From NCBI GenBank assembly GCA_030867875.1, contig JAOWCC010000916.1:814001-878000 (forward strand): 64,000 nucleotides of DNA, given 5' to 3'. Made by a program: the position numbers and the translations under genes. Below the pieces are notes generated by a model that saw only the letters and a list, made by a program, of their open reading frames with translations, ran no database searches and was not told the DNA's origin. This stretch comes from Actinernus sp. WN-2022. Lineage: Eukaryota > Cnidaria > Anthozoa > Actiniaria > Actinernidae. Shown one piece after another: positions 20,055-32,789 of the stretch. The first letter of the stretch is position 1. Every line of letters begins with the position of its first letter.

Positions 20055-20449
20055 TCAAGCTTTGCCGCTTAGCTGTTTCTTTAAAATGTCAATAAATTTC
20101 TTCTGTCCCTTGAAATGCAGCGTGCACGGCACTTGCATGCCTTCTCCATCGCCACGGTTAACTGCCTTGCCAGTTACAACCACAGTGCAGGAGTTCTGCT
20201 TATTGGCCCGCAAAAAGTAGAAAATAGTCTTTGCAAAACGGCCAGATTTGCCTTTCATTAAATGTCCAACAACTTCGCCAGAATGTAGCACACATACCGC
20301 ATACTTGTCGACACTATTGCTTGGTTCTGGTACAGCGTTTAGCTCCTCAAGAAGCTCCGGGACCAAACTTCTTGGTACACATGATATCCTTTGATAAAAG
20401 AATCCAGGTTGTAAAAGACGATATTTTCAGACGTTTGCACGGAAGCCAT
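20055..20449 (-). pseudogene. HIRAN-domain-like protein, frameshifted, copy 10
   Basis: Shared frameshift only; no private change seen. Confidence 0.62.
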
Positions 20450-20680
20450 TAGGTAAACGTCAAGTTGCAGCTCCAAGCAGCTCTCAAATGCTATTTTAAT
20501 ACTGGACTGTGTAGTGTTTTACAGTCAAACCGGATGTTCCTTTGCCGGTCACTTTCACCCCTTGTAAAATTGTACAAAGACCCTTATGTTTTAGTTTGGC
20601 CATTGTTTTCGGTTATTGAAGTGAAAACCCACATCATGCAGTACGCTTTCATTGAGGAATTTCAACAATAATGCTGGGTA

Positions 20681-21754
20681 ATGTCGGACAAGTCTCTCAA
20701 GCGTAAGATTGCTACTAAATCTTTGGAGGAGAAATACAAAGCTCTCAAAGATATTAAGAAAGGCGTGGCAAAGAAAGAGGTAGCAAAAAAGTATGGCGTT
20801 CCTTTAAACACTTTATCCACGTGGGCGAAGAGCAAAGAGAAGATTTCAGCTGCTTTCGAGAATGGTAAAAGTACACTGAAGCTGAAAGGCGCAAGTTTTG
20901 ATAAAGCTATATACAGGTGGTTTATAAATGCAAGAGAGCGAAATGTTCCAGTTAGCGGTACGTTGCTTAAAGAGAAGGCAGTTCTATTTGCGAAAGAGCT
21001 CCAGATTGAAGATTTTAAGGGTTCCGATGGCTGGCTTGACCGTTGGAAAAAAAGACACACTGTCACGTTTAAGACTGTTGCTGGAGAAGGAAAGTCATGC
21101 ACCCCTCAAATGACCGCATCTTGGGACGAGACAATTCTGCCAACAATTATTTCCAACTACAAGCTAGAAGACATTTTCAAAGCTGACGAATTTGGCTTGT
21201 TTTATCAAGCTCTTCCCAACAAAACTTTGCATTTGAAGTCTGAGAAATGCGTGGGTGGTAAGCACAGCAAAATACGACTGACTGGTATGGCTGCTGCAAA
21301 TGCAGTGGGCGAGAAGTTGCCCATGTTTGTTATTGGCAAATCTGCAAGACCACGGTGTTTCACTGGCGTTAGAGACATCCCCTGCCGATACCGATCGCAG
21401 AAGAAAAGTTGGATAGACAGTGCTCTACTTGAAGAGTGGATCAGAGAGCTTGATAGAAAGTTTGTGGGAGAAGGCAGGAAAATTTCACTTATTGTGGACA
21501 ACTGCCCGGCCCACCCACACGTTGGAGGACTTAAAGCTACCCATTTAGTGTTCCAAACTTGTTTCAAACAAGATGAGGCCTTCAATGCTTTTCGTCAGGC
21601 GCTCCGTGAAACGGAACAGGCGTTTTTGGCCCTCGAACTTGAACGAAATTTATCGGATCTCGAGGCAGAATCATCTGGTAAGTATATACAGTTGAATCCC
21701 GATAACTCGAACCGTCGGGAACTCGAAGCTCGCGCTAACTCGAACCAAAATTGA
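20681..21754 (+). CDS. Tigger/pogo-like transposase fragment, copy 11 (357 aa)
   Basis: Standard 357-residue version. Just downstream, at ~21891, the seventh AACTCGAA motif is preceded by tcgggaactcg instead of tcgagaactcg, a private change. Confidence 0.82.
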   Translation: MSDKSLKRKIATKSLEEKYKALKDIKKGVAKKEVAKKYGVPLNTLSTWAKSKEKISAAFENGKSTLKLKGASFDKAIYRWFINARERNVPVSGTLLKEKAVLFAKELQIEDFKGSDGWLDRWKKRHTVTFKTVAGEGKSCTPQMTASWDETILPTIISNYKLEDIFKADEFGLFYQALPNKTLHLKSEKCVGGKHSKIRLTGMAAANAVGEKLPMFVIGKSARPRCFTGVRDIPCRYRSQKKSWIDSALLEEWIRELDRKFVGEGRKISLIVDNCPAHPHVGGLKATHLVFQTCFKQDEAFNAFRQALRETEQAFLALELERNLSDLEAESSGKYIQLNPDNSNRRELEARANSNQN

Positions 21755-22110
21755 TTTCCCCTGGATTTGCGTCATACATTTAACGTAATTTTATCCTCCG
21801 TAACTCGAACCCTCGATAACTCGAACCTCCCGCTAACTCGAAGCAATTTTTATTTCCCTTCAGGTCATTTTCTTTATAATTTTACCCTCGGGAACTCGAA
21901 CCTCGTTTATCAAGACGTAACGAGACAAAACCTACTTCAGAACATTGAATTTATTTTGAAGCAGCATCTATTCTTTGTATTAACTTCTCTAGTTTCTTGG
22001 TTTTACGTTACATAAAACGTGTCAGTTCAGTCCTGTGAGAATATTGTACGTGATAAGCGGTGCCAGCAGGAATCAAAGGGAAACAAAGGATCCATTCAAC
22101 CCAGCTTTCA

Positions 22111-22505
22111 TCAAGCTTTGCCGCTTAGCTGTTTCTTTAAAATGTCAATAAATTTCTTCTGTCCCTTGAAATGCAGCGTGCACGGCACTTGCATGCCTTC
22201 TCCATCGCCACGGTTAACTGCCTTGCCAGTTACAACCACAGTGCAGGAGTTCTGCTTATTGGCCCGCAAAAAGTAGAAAATAGTCTTTGCAAAACGGCCA
22301 GATTTGCCTTTCATTAAATGTCCAACAACTTCGCCAGAATGTAGCACACATACCGCATACTTGTCGACACTATTGCTTGGTTCTGGTACAGCGTTTAGCT
22401 CCTCAAGAAGCTCCGGGACCAAACTTCTTGGTACACATGATATCCTTTGATAAAAGAATCCAGGTTGTAAAAGACGATATTTTCAGACGTTTGCACGGAA
22501 GCCAT
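22111..22505 (-). pseudogene. HIRAN-domain-like protein, frameshifted, copy 11
   Basis: Shared frameshift only; no private change seen. Confidence 0.62.
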
Positions 22506-22736
22506 TAGGTAAACGTCAAGTTGCAGCTCCAAGCAGCTCTCAAATGCTATTTTAATACTGGACTGTGTAGTGTTTTACAGTCAAACCGGATGTTCCTTTG
22601 CCGGTCACTTTCACCCCTTGTAAAATTGTACAAAGACCCTTATGTTTTAGTTTGGCCATTGTTTTCGGTTATTGAAGTGAAAACCCACATCATGCAGTAC
22701 GCTTTCATTGAGGAATTTCAACAATAATGCTGGGTA

Positions 22737-23810
22737 ATGTCGGACAAGTCTCTCAAGCGTAAGATTGCTACTAAATCTTTGGAGGAGAAATACAAAGCTC
22801 TCAAAGATATTAAGAAAGGCGTGGCAAAGAAAGAGGTAGCAAAAAAGTATGGCGTTCCTTTAAACACTTTATCCACGTGGGCGAAGAGCAAAGAGAAGAT
22901 TTCAGCTGCTTTCGAGAATGGTAAAAGTACACTGAAGCTGAAAGGCGCAAGTTTTGATAAAGCTATATACAGGTGGTTTATAAATGCAAGAGAGCGAAAT
23001 GTTCCAGTTAGCGGTACGTTGCTTAAAGAGAAGGCAGTTCTATTTGCGAAAGAGCTCCAGATTGAAGATTTTAAGGGTTCCGATGGCTGGCTTGACCGTT
23101 GGAAAAAAAGACACACTGTCACGTTTAAGACTGTTGCTGGAGAAGGAAAGTCATGCACCCCTCAAATGACCGCATCTTGGGACGAGACAATTCTGCCAAC
23201 AATTATTTCCAACTACAAGCTAGAAGACATTTTCAAAGCTGACGAATTTGGCTTGTTTTATCAAGCTCTTCCCAACAAAACTTTGCATTTGAAGTCTGAG
23301 AAATGCGTGGGTGGTAAGCACAGCAAAATACGACTGACTGGTATGGCTGCTGCAAATGCAGTGGGCGAGAAGTTGCCCATGTTTGTTATTGGCAAATCTG
23401 CAAGACCACGGTGTTTCACTGGCGTTAGAGACATCCCCTGCCGATACCGATCGCAGAAGAAAAGTTGGATAGACAGTGCTCTACTTGAAGAGTGGATCAG
23501 AGAGCTTGATAGAAAGTTTGTGGGAGAAGGCAGGAAAATTTCACTTATTGTGGACAACTGCCCGGCCCACCCACACGTTGGAGGACTTAAAGCTACCCAT
23601 TTAGTGTTCCAAACTTGTTTCAAACAAGATGAGGCCTTCAATGCTTTTCGTCAGGCGCTCCGTGAAACGGAACAGGCGTTTTTGGCCCTCGAACTTGAAC
23701 GAAATTTATCGGATCTCGAGGCAGAATCATCTGGTAAGTATATACAGTTGAATCCCGATAACTCGAACCGTCGGGAACTCGAAGCTCGCGCTAACTCGAA
23801 CCAAAATTGA
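22737..23810 (+). CDS. Tigger/pogo-like transposase fragment, copy 12 (357 aa)
   Basis: Standard 357-residue version, same translation as copy 7. It is the last copy before the first frameshifted member of the central region. Confidence 0.82.
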   Translation: MSDKSLKRKIATKSLEEKYKALKDIKKGVAKKEVAKKYGVPLNTLSTWAKSKEKISAAFENGKSTLKLKGASFDKAIYRWFINARERNVPVSGTLLKEKAVLFAKELQIEDFKGSDGWLDRWKKRHTVTFKTVAGEGKSCTPQMTASWDETILPTIISNYKLEDIFKADEFGLFYQALPNKTLHLKSEKCVGGKHSKIRLTGMAAANAVGEKLPMFVIGKSARPRCFTGVRDIPCRYRSQKKSWIDSALLEEWIRELDRKFVGEGRKISLIVDNCPAHPHVGGLKATHLVFQTCFKQDEAFNAFRQALRETEQAFLALELERNLSDLEAESSGKYIQLNPDNSNRRELEARANSNQN

Positions 23811-24166
23811 TTTCCCCTGGATTTGCGTCATACATTTAACGTAATTTTATCCTCCGTAACTCGAACCCTCGATAACTCGAACCTCCCGCTAACTCGAAGC
23901 AATTTTTATTTCCCTTCAGGTCATTTTCTTTATAATTTTACCCTCGAGAACTCGAACCTCGTTTATCAAGACGTAACGAGACAAAACCTACTTCAGAACA
24001 TTGAATTTATTTTGAAGCAGCATCTATTCTTTGTATTAACTTCTCTAGTTTCTTGGTTTTACGTTACATAAAACGTGTCAGTTCAGTCCTGTGAGAATAT
24101 TGTACGTGATAAGCGGTGCCAGCAGGAATCAAAGGGAAACAAAGGATCCATTCAACCCAGCTTTCA

Positions 24167-24561
24167 TCAAGCTTTGCCGCTTAGCTGTTTCTTTAAAATG
24201 TCAATAAATTTCTTCTGTCCCTTGAAATGCAGCGTGCACGGCACTTGCATGCCTTCTCCATCGCCACGGTTAACTGCCTTGCCAGTTACCACCACAGTGC
24301 AGGAGTTCTGCTTATTGGCCCGCAAAAAGTAGAAAATAGTCTTTGCAAAACGGCCAGATTTGCCTTTCATTAAATGTCCAACAACTTCGCCAGAATGTAG
24401 CACACATACCGCATACTTGTCGACACTATTGCTTGGTTCTGGTACAGCGTTTAGCTCCTCAAGAAGCTCCGGGACCAAACTTCTTGGTACACATGATATC
24501 CTTTGATAAAAGAATCCAGGTTGTAAAAGACGATATTTTCAGACGTTTGCACGGAAGCCAT
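24167..24561 (-). pseudogene. HIRAN-domain-like protein, frameshifted, copy 12
   Basis: Carries the silent accaccac valine change, which also precedes the K212R transposase copies 19, 23 and 27. Confidence 0.62.
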
Positions 24562-24792
24562 TAGGTAAACGTCAAGTTGCAGCTCCAAGCAGCTCTCAAA
24601 TGCTATTTTAATACTGGACTGTGTAGTGTTTTACAGTCAAACCGGATGTTCCTTTGCCGGTCACTTTCACCCCTTGTAAAATTGTACAAAGACCCTTATG
24701 TTTTAGTTTGGCCATTGTTTTCGGTTATTGAAGTGAAAACCCACATCATGCAGTACGCTTTCATTGAGGAATTTCAACAATAATGCTGGGTA

Positions 24793-25867
24793 ATGTCGGA
24801 CAAGTCTCTCAAGCGTAAGATTGCTACTAAATCTTTGGAGGAGAAATACAAAGCTCTCAAAGATATTAAGAAAGGCGTAGCAAAGAAAGAGGTAGCAAAA
24901 AAGTATGGCGTTCCTTTAAACACTTTATCCACGTGGGCGAAGAGCAAAGAGAAGATTTCAGCTGCTTTCGAGAATGGTAAAAGTACACTGAAGCTGAAAG
25001 GCGCAAGTTTTGATAAAGCTATATACAGGTGGTTTATAAATGCAAGAGAGCGAAATGTTCCAGTTAGCGGTACGTTGCTTAAAGAGAAGGCAGTTCTATT
25101 TGCGAAAGAGCTCCAGATTGAAGATTTTAAGGGTTCCGATGGCTGGCTTCACCGTTGGAAAAAAAGACACACTTGTCACGTTTAAGACTGTTGCTGGAGA
25201 AGGAAAGTCATGCACCCCTCAAATGACCGCATCTTGGGACGAGACAATTCTGCCAACAATTATTTCCAACTACAAGCTCGAAGACATTTTCAAAGCTGAC
25301 GAATTTGGCTTGTTTTATCAAGCTCTTCCCAACAAAACTTTGCATTTGAAGTCTGAGAAATGCGTGGGTGGTAAGCACAGCAAAATACGACTGACTGGTA
25401 TGGCTGCTGCAAATGCAGTGGGCGAGAGGTTGCCCATGTTTGTTATTGGCAAATCTGCAAGACCACGGTGTTTCACTGGCGTTAGAGACATCCCCTGCCG
25501 ATACCGATCGCAGAAGAAAAGTTGGATAGACAGTGCTCTACTTGAAGAGTGGATCAGAGAGCTTGATAGAAAGTTTGTGGGAGAAGGCAGGAAAATTTCA
25601 CTTATTGTGGACAACTGCCCGGCCCACCCACACGTTGGAGGACTTAAAGCTACCCATTTAGTGTTCCAAACTTGTTTCAAACAAGATGAGGCCTTCAATG
25701 CTTTTCGTCAGGCGCTCCGTGAAACGGAACAGGCGTTTTTGGCCCTCGAACTTGAACGAAATTTATCGGATCTCGAGGCAGAATCATCTGGTAAGTATAT
25801 ACAGTTGAATCCCGATAACTCGAACCGTCGGGAACTCGAAGCTCGCGCTAACTCGAACCAAAATTGA
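24793..25867 (+). pseudogene. Tigger/pogo-like transposase fragment, copy 13, frameshifted
   Basis: Extra T and D120H as in copy 5. The nuclease part has K212R (GERLPM) and runs through the lost 346 stop to TGA. The first TGG (W122) is intact, unlike the related copies 19, 23 and 27. This monomer has a second 1-bp insertion at ~26126 (acataaaaacg), giving 2,058 bp. Confidence 0.85.
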
Positions 25868-26224
25868 TTTCCCCTGGATTTGCGTCATACATTTAACGTA
25901 ATTTTATCCTCCGTAACTCGAACCCTCGATAACTCGAACCTCCCGCTAACTCGAAGCAATTTTAGTTTCCCTTCATGTCATTTTCTTTTTAATTTTACCC
26001 TCGAGAACTCGAACCTCGTTTATCAAGACGTAACGAGACAAAACGTACTTCAGAACATTGAATTTATTTTGAAGCAGCATGTATTCTTTGTGTTAACTTC
26101 TCTAGTTTCTTGGTTTTACGTTACATAAAAACGTGTCAGTTCAGTCCTGTGAGAATATTGTACGTGATAAGCGGTGTCAGCAGGAATCAAAGGGAAACAA
26201 AGGATCCATTCAACCCAGCTTTCA

Positions 26225-26619
26225 TCAAGCTTTGCCGCTTAGCTGTTTCTTTAAAATGTCAATAAATTTCTTCTGTCCCTTGAAATGCAGCGTGCACGGC
26301 ACTTGCATGCCTTCTCCATCGCCACGGTTAACTGCCTTGCCAGTTACAACCACAGTGCAGGAGTTCTGCTTATTGGCCCGCAAAAAGTAGAAAATAGTCT
26401 TTGCAAAACGGCCAGATTTGCCTTTCATTAAATGTCCAACAACTTCGCCAGAATGTAGCACACATACCGCATACTTGTCGACACTATTGCTTGGTTCTGG
26501 TACAGCGTTTAGCTCCTCAAGAAGCTCCGGGACCAAACTTCTTGGTACACATGATATCCTTTGATAAAAGAATCCAGGTTGTAAAAGACGATATTTTCAG
26601 ACGTTTGCACGGAAGCCAT
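26225..26619 (-). pseudogene. HIRAN-domain-like protein, frameshifted, copy 13
   Basis: Shared frameshift only; no private change seen. Confidence 0.62.
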
Positions 26620-26850
26620 TAGGTAAACGTCAAGTTGCAGCTCCAAGCAGCTCTCAAATGCTATTTTAATACTGGACTGTGTAGTGTTTTACAGTCAAAC
26701 CGGATGTTCCTTTGCCGGTCACTTTCACCCCTTGTAAAATTGTACAAAGACCCTTATGTTTTAGTTTGGCCATTGTTTTCGGTTATTGAAGTGAAAACCC
26801 ACATCATGCAGTACGCTTTCATTGAGGAATTTCAACAATAATGCTGGGTA

Positions 26851-27891
26851 ATGTCGGACAAGTCTCTCAAGCGTAAGATTGCTACTAAATCTTTGGAGGA
26901 GAAATACAAAGCTCTCAAAGATATTAAGAAAGGCGTAGCAAAGAAAGAGGTAGCAAAAAAGTATGGCGTTCCTTTAAACACTTTATCCACGTGGGCGAAG
27001 AGCAAAGAGAAGATTTCAGCTGCTTTCGAGAATGGTAAAAGTACACTGAAGCTGAAAGGCGCAAGTTTTGATAAAGCTATATACAGGTGGTTTATAAATG
27101 CAAGAGAGCGAAATGTTCCAGTTAGCGGTACGTTGCTTAAAGAGAAGGCAGTTCTATTTGCGAAAGAGCTCCAGATTGAAGATTTTAAGGGTTCCGATGG
27201 CTGGCTTGACCGTTGGAAAAAAAGACACACTGTCACGTTTAAGACTGTTGCTGGAGAAGGAAAGTCATGCACCCCTCAAATGACTGCATCTTGGGACGAG
27301 ACAATTCTGCCAACAATTATTTCCAACTACAAGCTCGAAGACATTTTCAAAGCTGACGAATTTGGCTTGTTTTATCAAGCTCTTCCCAACAAAACTTTGC
27401 ATTTGAAGTCTGAGAAATGCGTGGGTGGTAAGCACAGCAAAATACGACTGACTGGTATGGCTGCTGCAAATGCAGTGGGCGAGAAGTTGCCCATGTTTGT
27501 TATTGGCAAATCTGCAAGACCACGGTGTTTCACTGGCGTTAGAGACATCCCCTGCCGATACCGATCGCAGAAGAAAAGTTGGATAGACAGTGCTCTACTT
27601 GAAGAGTGGATCAGAGAGCTTGAAAGAAAGTTTGTGGGAGAAGGCAGGAAAATTTCACTTATTGTGGACAACTGCCCGGCCCACCCACACGTTGGAGGAC
27701 TTAAAGCTACCCATTTAGTGTTCCAAACTTGTTTCAAACAAGATGAGGCCTTCAATGCTTTTCGTCAGGCGCTCCGTGAAACGGAACAGGCGTTTTTGGC
27801 CCTCGAACTTGAACGAAATTTATCGGATCTCGAGGCAGAATCATCTGGTAAGTATATACAGTTGAACCCCGATAACTCGAACCGTCGGTAA
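26851..27891 (+). CDS. Tigger/pogo-like transposase fragment, copy 14 (346 aa)
   Basis: Private D258E. Stops at codon 347 yet has alanine-phenylalanine at 314-315, a combination otherwise seen only in copy 2. It also shares ttgaacccc and atgactgcat with copy 2. Confidence 0.82.
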   Translation: MSDKSLKRKIATKSLEEKYKALKDIKKGVAKKEVAKKYGVPLNTLSTWAKSKEKISAAFENGKSTLKLKGASFDKAIYRWFINARERNVPVSGTLLKEKAVLFAKELQIEDFKGSDGWLDRWKKRHTVTFKTVAGEGKSCTPQMTASWDETILPTIISNYKLEDIFKADEFGLFYQALPNKTLHLKSEKCVGGKHSKIRLTGMAAANAVGEKLPMFVIGKSARPRCFTGVRDIPCRYRSQKKSWIDSALLEEWIRELERKFVGEGRKISLIVDNCPAHPHVGGLKATHLVFQTCFKQDEAFNAFRQALRETEQAFLALELERNLSDLEAESSGKYIQLNPDNSNRR

Positions 27892-28280
27892 CTCGAAGCT
27901 CGCGCTAACTCGAACCAAAATTGATTTCCCCTGGATTTGCGTCATACATTTAATGTAATTTTACCCTCCGTAACTCGAACCCTCGATAACTCGAACCTCC
28001 CGCTAACTCGAAGCAATTTTTGTTTCCCTTCATGTCATTTTCTTTTTAATTTTACCCTCGAGAACTCGAACCTCGTTTATCAAGACGTAACGAGACAAAA
28101 CGTACTTCAGAACATTGAATTTATTTTGAAGCAGCATGTATTCTTTGTGTTAACTTCTCTAGTTTCTTGGTTTTACGTTACATAAAACGTGTCAGTTCAG
28201 TCCTGTGAGAATATTGTACGTGATAAGCGGTGTCAGCAGGAATCAAAGGGAAACAAAGGATCCATTCAACCCAGCTTTCA

Positions 28281-28675
28281 TCAAGCTTTGCCGCTTAGCT
28301 GTTTCTTTAAAATGTCAATAAATTTCTTCTGTCCCTTGAAATGCAGCGTGCACGGCACTTGCATGCCTTCTCCATCGCCACGGTTAACTGCCTTGCCAGT
28401 TACAACCACAGTGCAGGAGTTCTGCTTATTGGCCCGCAAAAAGTAGAAAATAGTCTTTGCAAAACGGCCAGATTTGCCTTTCATTAAATGTCCAACAACT
28501 TCGCCAGAATGTAGCACACATACCGCATACTTGTCGACACTATTGCTTGGTTCTGGTACAGCGTTTAGCTCCTCAAGAAGCTCCGGGACCAAACTTCTTG
28601 GTACACATGATATCCTTTGATAAAAGAATCCAGGTTGTAAAAGACGATATTTTCAGACGTTTGCACGGAAGCCAT
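28281..28675 (-). pseudogene. HIRAN-domain-like protein, frameshifted, copy 14
   Basis: Shared frameshift only. It is followed by a second-type leader with the full GACTGTA/TACAGTC repeat, as after copy 2. Confidence 0.62.
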
Positions 28676-28906
28676 TAGGTAAACGTCAAGTTGCAGCTCC
28701 AAGCAGCTCTCAAATGCTATTTTAATACTGGACTGTATAGTGTTTTACAGTCAAACCGGATGTTCCTTTGCCGGTCACTTTCACACCTTGTAAAATTGTA
28801 CAAAGACCCTTATGTTTTAGTTTGGCCATTGTTTCCGGTTATTGCAGTGAAAACCCGCATCATGCAGTACGCTTTCATTGAGGAATTTCAACAATAATGC
28901 TGGGTA

Positions 28907-29948
28907 ATGTCGGACAAGTCTCTCAAGCGTAAGATTGCTACTAAATCTTTGGAGGAGAAATACAAAGCTCTCAAAGATATTAAGAAAGGCGTGGCAAAGA
29001 AAGAGGTAGCAAAAAAGTATGGCGTTCCTTTATACACTTTATCCACGTGGGCGAAGAGCAAAGAGAAGATTTCAGCTGCTTTCGAGAATGGTAAAAGTAC
29101 ACTGAAGCTGAAAGGCGCAAGTTTTGATAAAGCTATATACAGGTGGTTTATAAATGCAAGAGAGCGAAATGTTCCAGTTAGCGGTACGTTGCTTAAAGAG
29201 AAGGCAGTTCTATTTGCGAAAGAGCTCCAGATTGAAGATTTTAAGGGTTCCGATGGCTGGCTTCACCGTTGGAAAAAAAGACACACTTGTCACGTTTAAG
29301 ACTGTTGCTGGAGAAGGAAAGTCATGCACCCCTCAAATGACCGCATCTTGGGACGAGACAATTCTGCCAACAATTATTTCCAACTACAAGCTCGAAGACA
29401 TTTTCAAAGCTGACGAATTTGGCTTGTTTTATCAAGCTCTTCCCAACAAAACTTTGCATTTGAAGTCTGAGAAATGCGTGGGTGGTAAGCACAGCAAAAT
29501 ACGACTGACTGGTATGGCTGCTGCAAATGCAGTGGGCGAGAAGTTGCCCATGTTTGTTATTGGCAAATCTGCAAGACCACGGTGTTTCACTGGCGTTAGA
29601 GACATCCCCTGCCGATACCGATCGCAGAAGAAAAGTTGGATAGACAGTGCTCTACTTGAAGAGTGGATCAGAGAGCTTGATAGAAAGTTTGTGGGAGAAG
29701 GCAGGAAAATTTCACTTATTGTGGACAACTGCCCGGCCCACCCACACGTTGGCGGACTTAAAGCTACCCATTTAGTGTTCCAAACTTGTTTCAAACAAGA
29801 TGAGGCCTTCAATGCTTTTCGTCAGGCGCTCCGTGAAACGGAACAGGAATCTTTGGCCCTCGAACTTGAACGCAATTTATCGGATCTCGAGGCAGAATCA
29901 TCTGGTAAGTATATACAGTTGAATCCCGATAACTCGAACCGTCGGTAA
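28907..29948 (+). pseudogene. Tigger/pogo-like transposase fragment, copy 15, frameshifted
   Basis: Combines N43Y with D120H and the extra T. The nuclease part has glutamate-serine at 314-315 and ends at the codon-347 TAA. Same combination as copy 24, nine monomers downstream. Confidence 0.85.
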
Positions 29949-30337
29949 CTCGAAGCTCGCGCTAACTCGAACCAAAATTGATTTCCCCTGGATTTGCGTC
30001 ATACATTTAACGTAATTTTATCCTCCGTAACTCGAACCCTCGATAACTCGAACCTCCCGCTAACTCGAAGCAATTTTTATTTCCCTTCAGGTCATTTTCT
30101 TTATAATTTTACCCTCGAGAACTCGAACCTCGTTTATCAAGACGTAACGAGACAAAACCTACTTCAGAACATTGAATTTATTTTGAAGCAGCATCTATTC
30201 TTTGTATTAACTTCTCTAGTTTCTTGGTTTTACGTTACATAAAACGTGTCAGTTCAGTCCTGTGAGAATATTGTACGTGATAAGCGGTGCCAGCAGGAAT
30301 CAAAGGGAAACAAAGGATCCATTCAACCCAGCTTTCA

Positions 30338-30732
30338 TCAAGCTTTGCCGCTTAGCTGTTTCTTTAAAATGTCAATAAATTTCTTCTGTCCCTTGAAATG
30401 CAGCGTGCACGGCACTTGCATGCCTTCTCCATCGCCACGGTTAACTGCCTTGCCAGTTACAACCACAGTGCAGGAGTTCTGCTTATTGGCCCGCAAAAAG
30501 TAGAAAATAGTCTTTGCAAAACGGCCAGATTTGCCTTTCATTAAATGTCCAACAACTTCGCCAGAATGTAGCACACATACCGCATACTTGTCGACACTAT
30601 TGCTTGGTTCTGGTAAAGCGTTTAGCTCCTCAAGAAGCTCCGGGACCAAACTTCTTGGTACACATGATATCCTTTGATAAAAGAATCCAGGTTGTAAAAG
30701 ACGATATTTTCAGACGTTTGCACGGAAGCCAT
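30338..30732 (-). pseudogene. HIRAN-domain-like protein, frameshifted, copy 15
   Basis: Has ELNALPEPS instead of ELNAVPEPS (gtaaagcg on the + strand), shared with copies 19, 24 and 25. Confidence 0.62.
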
Positions 30733-30963
30733 TAGGTAAACGTCAAGTTGCAGCTCCAAGCAGCTCTCAAATGCTATTTTAATACTGGACTGTGTAGTGT
30801 TTTACAGTCAAACCGGATGTTCCTTTGCCGGTCACTTTCACCCCTTGTAAAATTGTACAAAGACCCTTATGTTTTAGTTTGGCCATTGTTTTCGGTTATT
30901 GAAGTGAAAACCCACATCATGCAGTACGCTTTCATTGAGGAATTTCAACAATAATGCTGGGTA

Positions 30964-32005
30964 ATGTCGGACAAGTCTCTCAAGCGTAAGATTGCTACTA
31001 AATCTTTGGAGGAGAAATACAAAGCTCTCAAAGATATTAAGAAAGGCGTAGCAAAGAAAGAGGTAGCAAAAAAGTATGGCGTTCCTTTAAACACTTTATC
31101 CACGTGGGCGAAGAGCAAAGAGAAGATTTCAGCTGCTTTCGAGAATGGTAAAAGTACACTGAAGCTGAAAGGCGCAAGTTTTGATAAAGCTATATACAGG
31201 TGGTTTATAAATGCAAGAGAGCGAAATGTTCCAGTTAGCGGTACGTTGCTTAAAGAGAAGGCAGTTCTATTTGCGAAAGAGCTCCAGATTGAAGATTTTA
31301 AGGGTTCCGATGGCTGGCTTCACCGTTGGAAAAAAAGACACACTTGTCACGTTTAAGACTGTTGCTGGAGAAGGAAAGTCATGCACCCCTCAAATGACCG
31401 CATCTTGGGACGAGACAATTCTGCCAACAATTATTTCCAACTACAAGCTCGAAGACATTTTCAAAGCTGACGAATTTGGCTTGTTTTATCAAGCTCTTCC
31501 CAACAAAACTTTGCATTTGAAGTCTGAGAAATGCGTGGGTGGTAAGCACAGCAAAATACGACTGACTGGTATGGCTGCTGCAAATGCAGTGGGCGAGAAG
31601 TTGCCCATGTTTGTTATTGGCAAATCTGCAAGACCACGGTGTTTCACTGGCGTTAGAGACATCCCCTGCCGATACCGATCGCAGAAGAAAAGTTGGATAG
31701 ACAGTGCTCTACTTGAAGAGTGGATCAGAGAGCTTGATAGAAAGTTTGTGGGAGAAGACAGGAAAATTTCACTTATTGTGGACAACTGCCCGGCCCACCC
31801 ACACGTTGGCGGACTTAAAGCTACCCATTTAGTGTTCCAAACTTGTTTCAAACAAGATGAGGCCTTCAATGCTTTTCGTCAGGCGCTCCGTGAAACGGAA
31901 CAGGAATCTTTGGCCCTCGAACTTGAACGCAATTTATCGGATCTCGAGGCAGAATCATCTGGTAAGTATATACAGTTGAATCCCGATAACTCGAACCGTC
32001 GGTAA
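30964..32005 (+). pseudogene. Tigger/pogo-like transposase fragment, copy 16, frameshifted
   Basis: Extra T with D120H; G265D (VGEDRK) is shared only with copy 20. Glutamate-serine at 314-315 and TAA at the 347 position. Confidence 0.85.
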
Positions 32006-32394
32006 CTCGAAGCTCGCGCTAACTCGAACCAAAATTGATTTCCCCTGGATTTGCGTCATACATTTAATGTAATTTTACCCTCCGTAACTCGAACCCTCGA
32101 TAACTCGAACCTCCCGCTAACTCGAAGCAATTTTTGTTTCCCTTCATGTCATTTTCTTTTTAATTTTACCCTCGAGAACTCGAACCTCGTTTATCAAGAC
32201 GTAACGAGACAAAACGTACTTCAGAACATTGAATTTATTTTGAAGCAGCATGTATTCTTTGTGTTAACTTCTCTAGTTTCTTGGTTTTACGTTACATAAA
32301 ACGTGTCAGTTCAGTCCTGTGAGAATATTGTACGTGATAAGCGGTGTCAGCAGGAATCAAAGGGAAACAAAGGATCCATTCAACCCAGCTTTCA

Positions 32395-32789
32395 TCAAGC
32401 TTTGCCGCTTAGCTGTTTCTTTAAAATGTCAATAAATTTCTTCTGTCCCTTGAAATGCAGCGTGCACGGCACTTGCATGCCTTCTCCATCGCCACGGTTA
32501 ACTGCCTTGCCAGTTACAACCACAGTGCAGGAGTTCTGCTTATTGGCCCGCAAAAAGTAGAAAATAGTCTTTGCAAAACGGCCAGATTTGCCTTTCATTA
32601 AATGTCCAACAACTTCGCCAGAATGTAGCACACATACCGCATACTTGTCGACACTATTGCTTGGTTCTGGTACAGCGTTTAGCTCCTCAAGAAGCTCCGG
32701 GACCAAACTTCTTGGTACACATGATATCCTTTGATAAAAGAATCCAGGTTGTAAAAGACGATATTTTCAGACGTTTGCACGGAAGCCAT
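32395..32789 (-). pseudogene. HIRAN-domain-like protein, frameshifted, copy 16
   Basis: Shared frameshift only; no private change seen. Confidence 0.62.
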
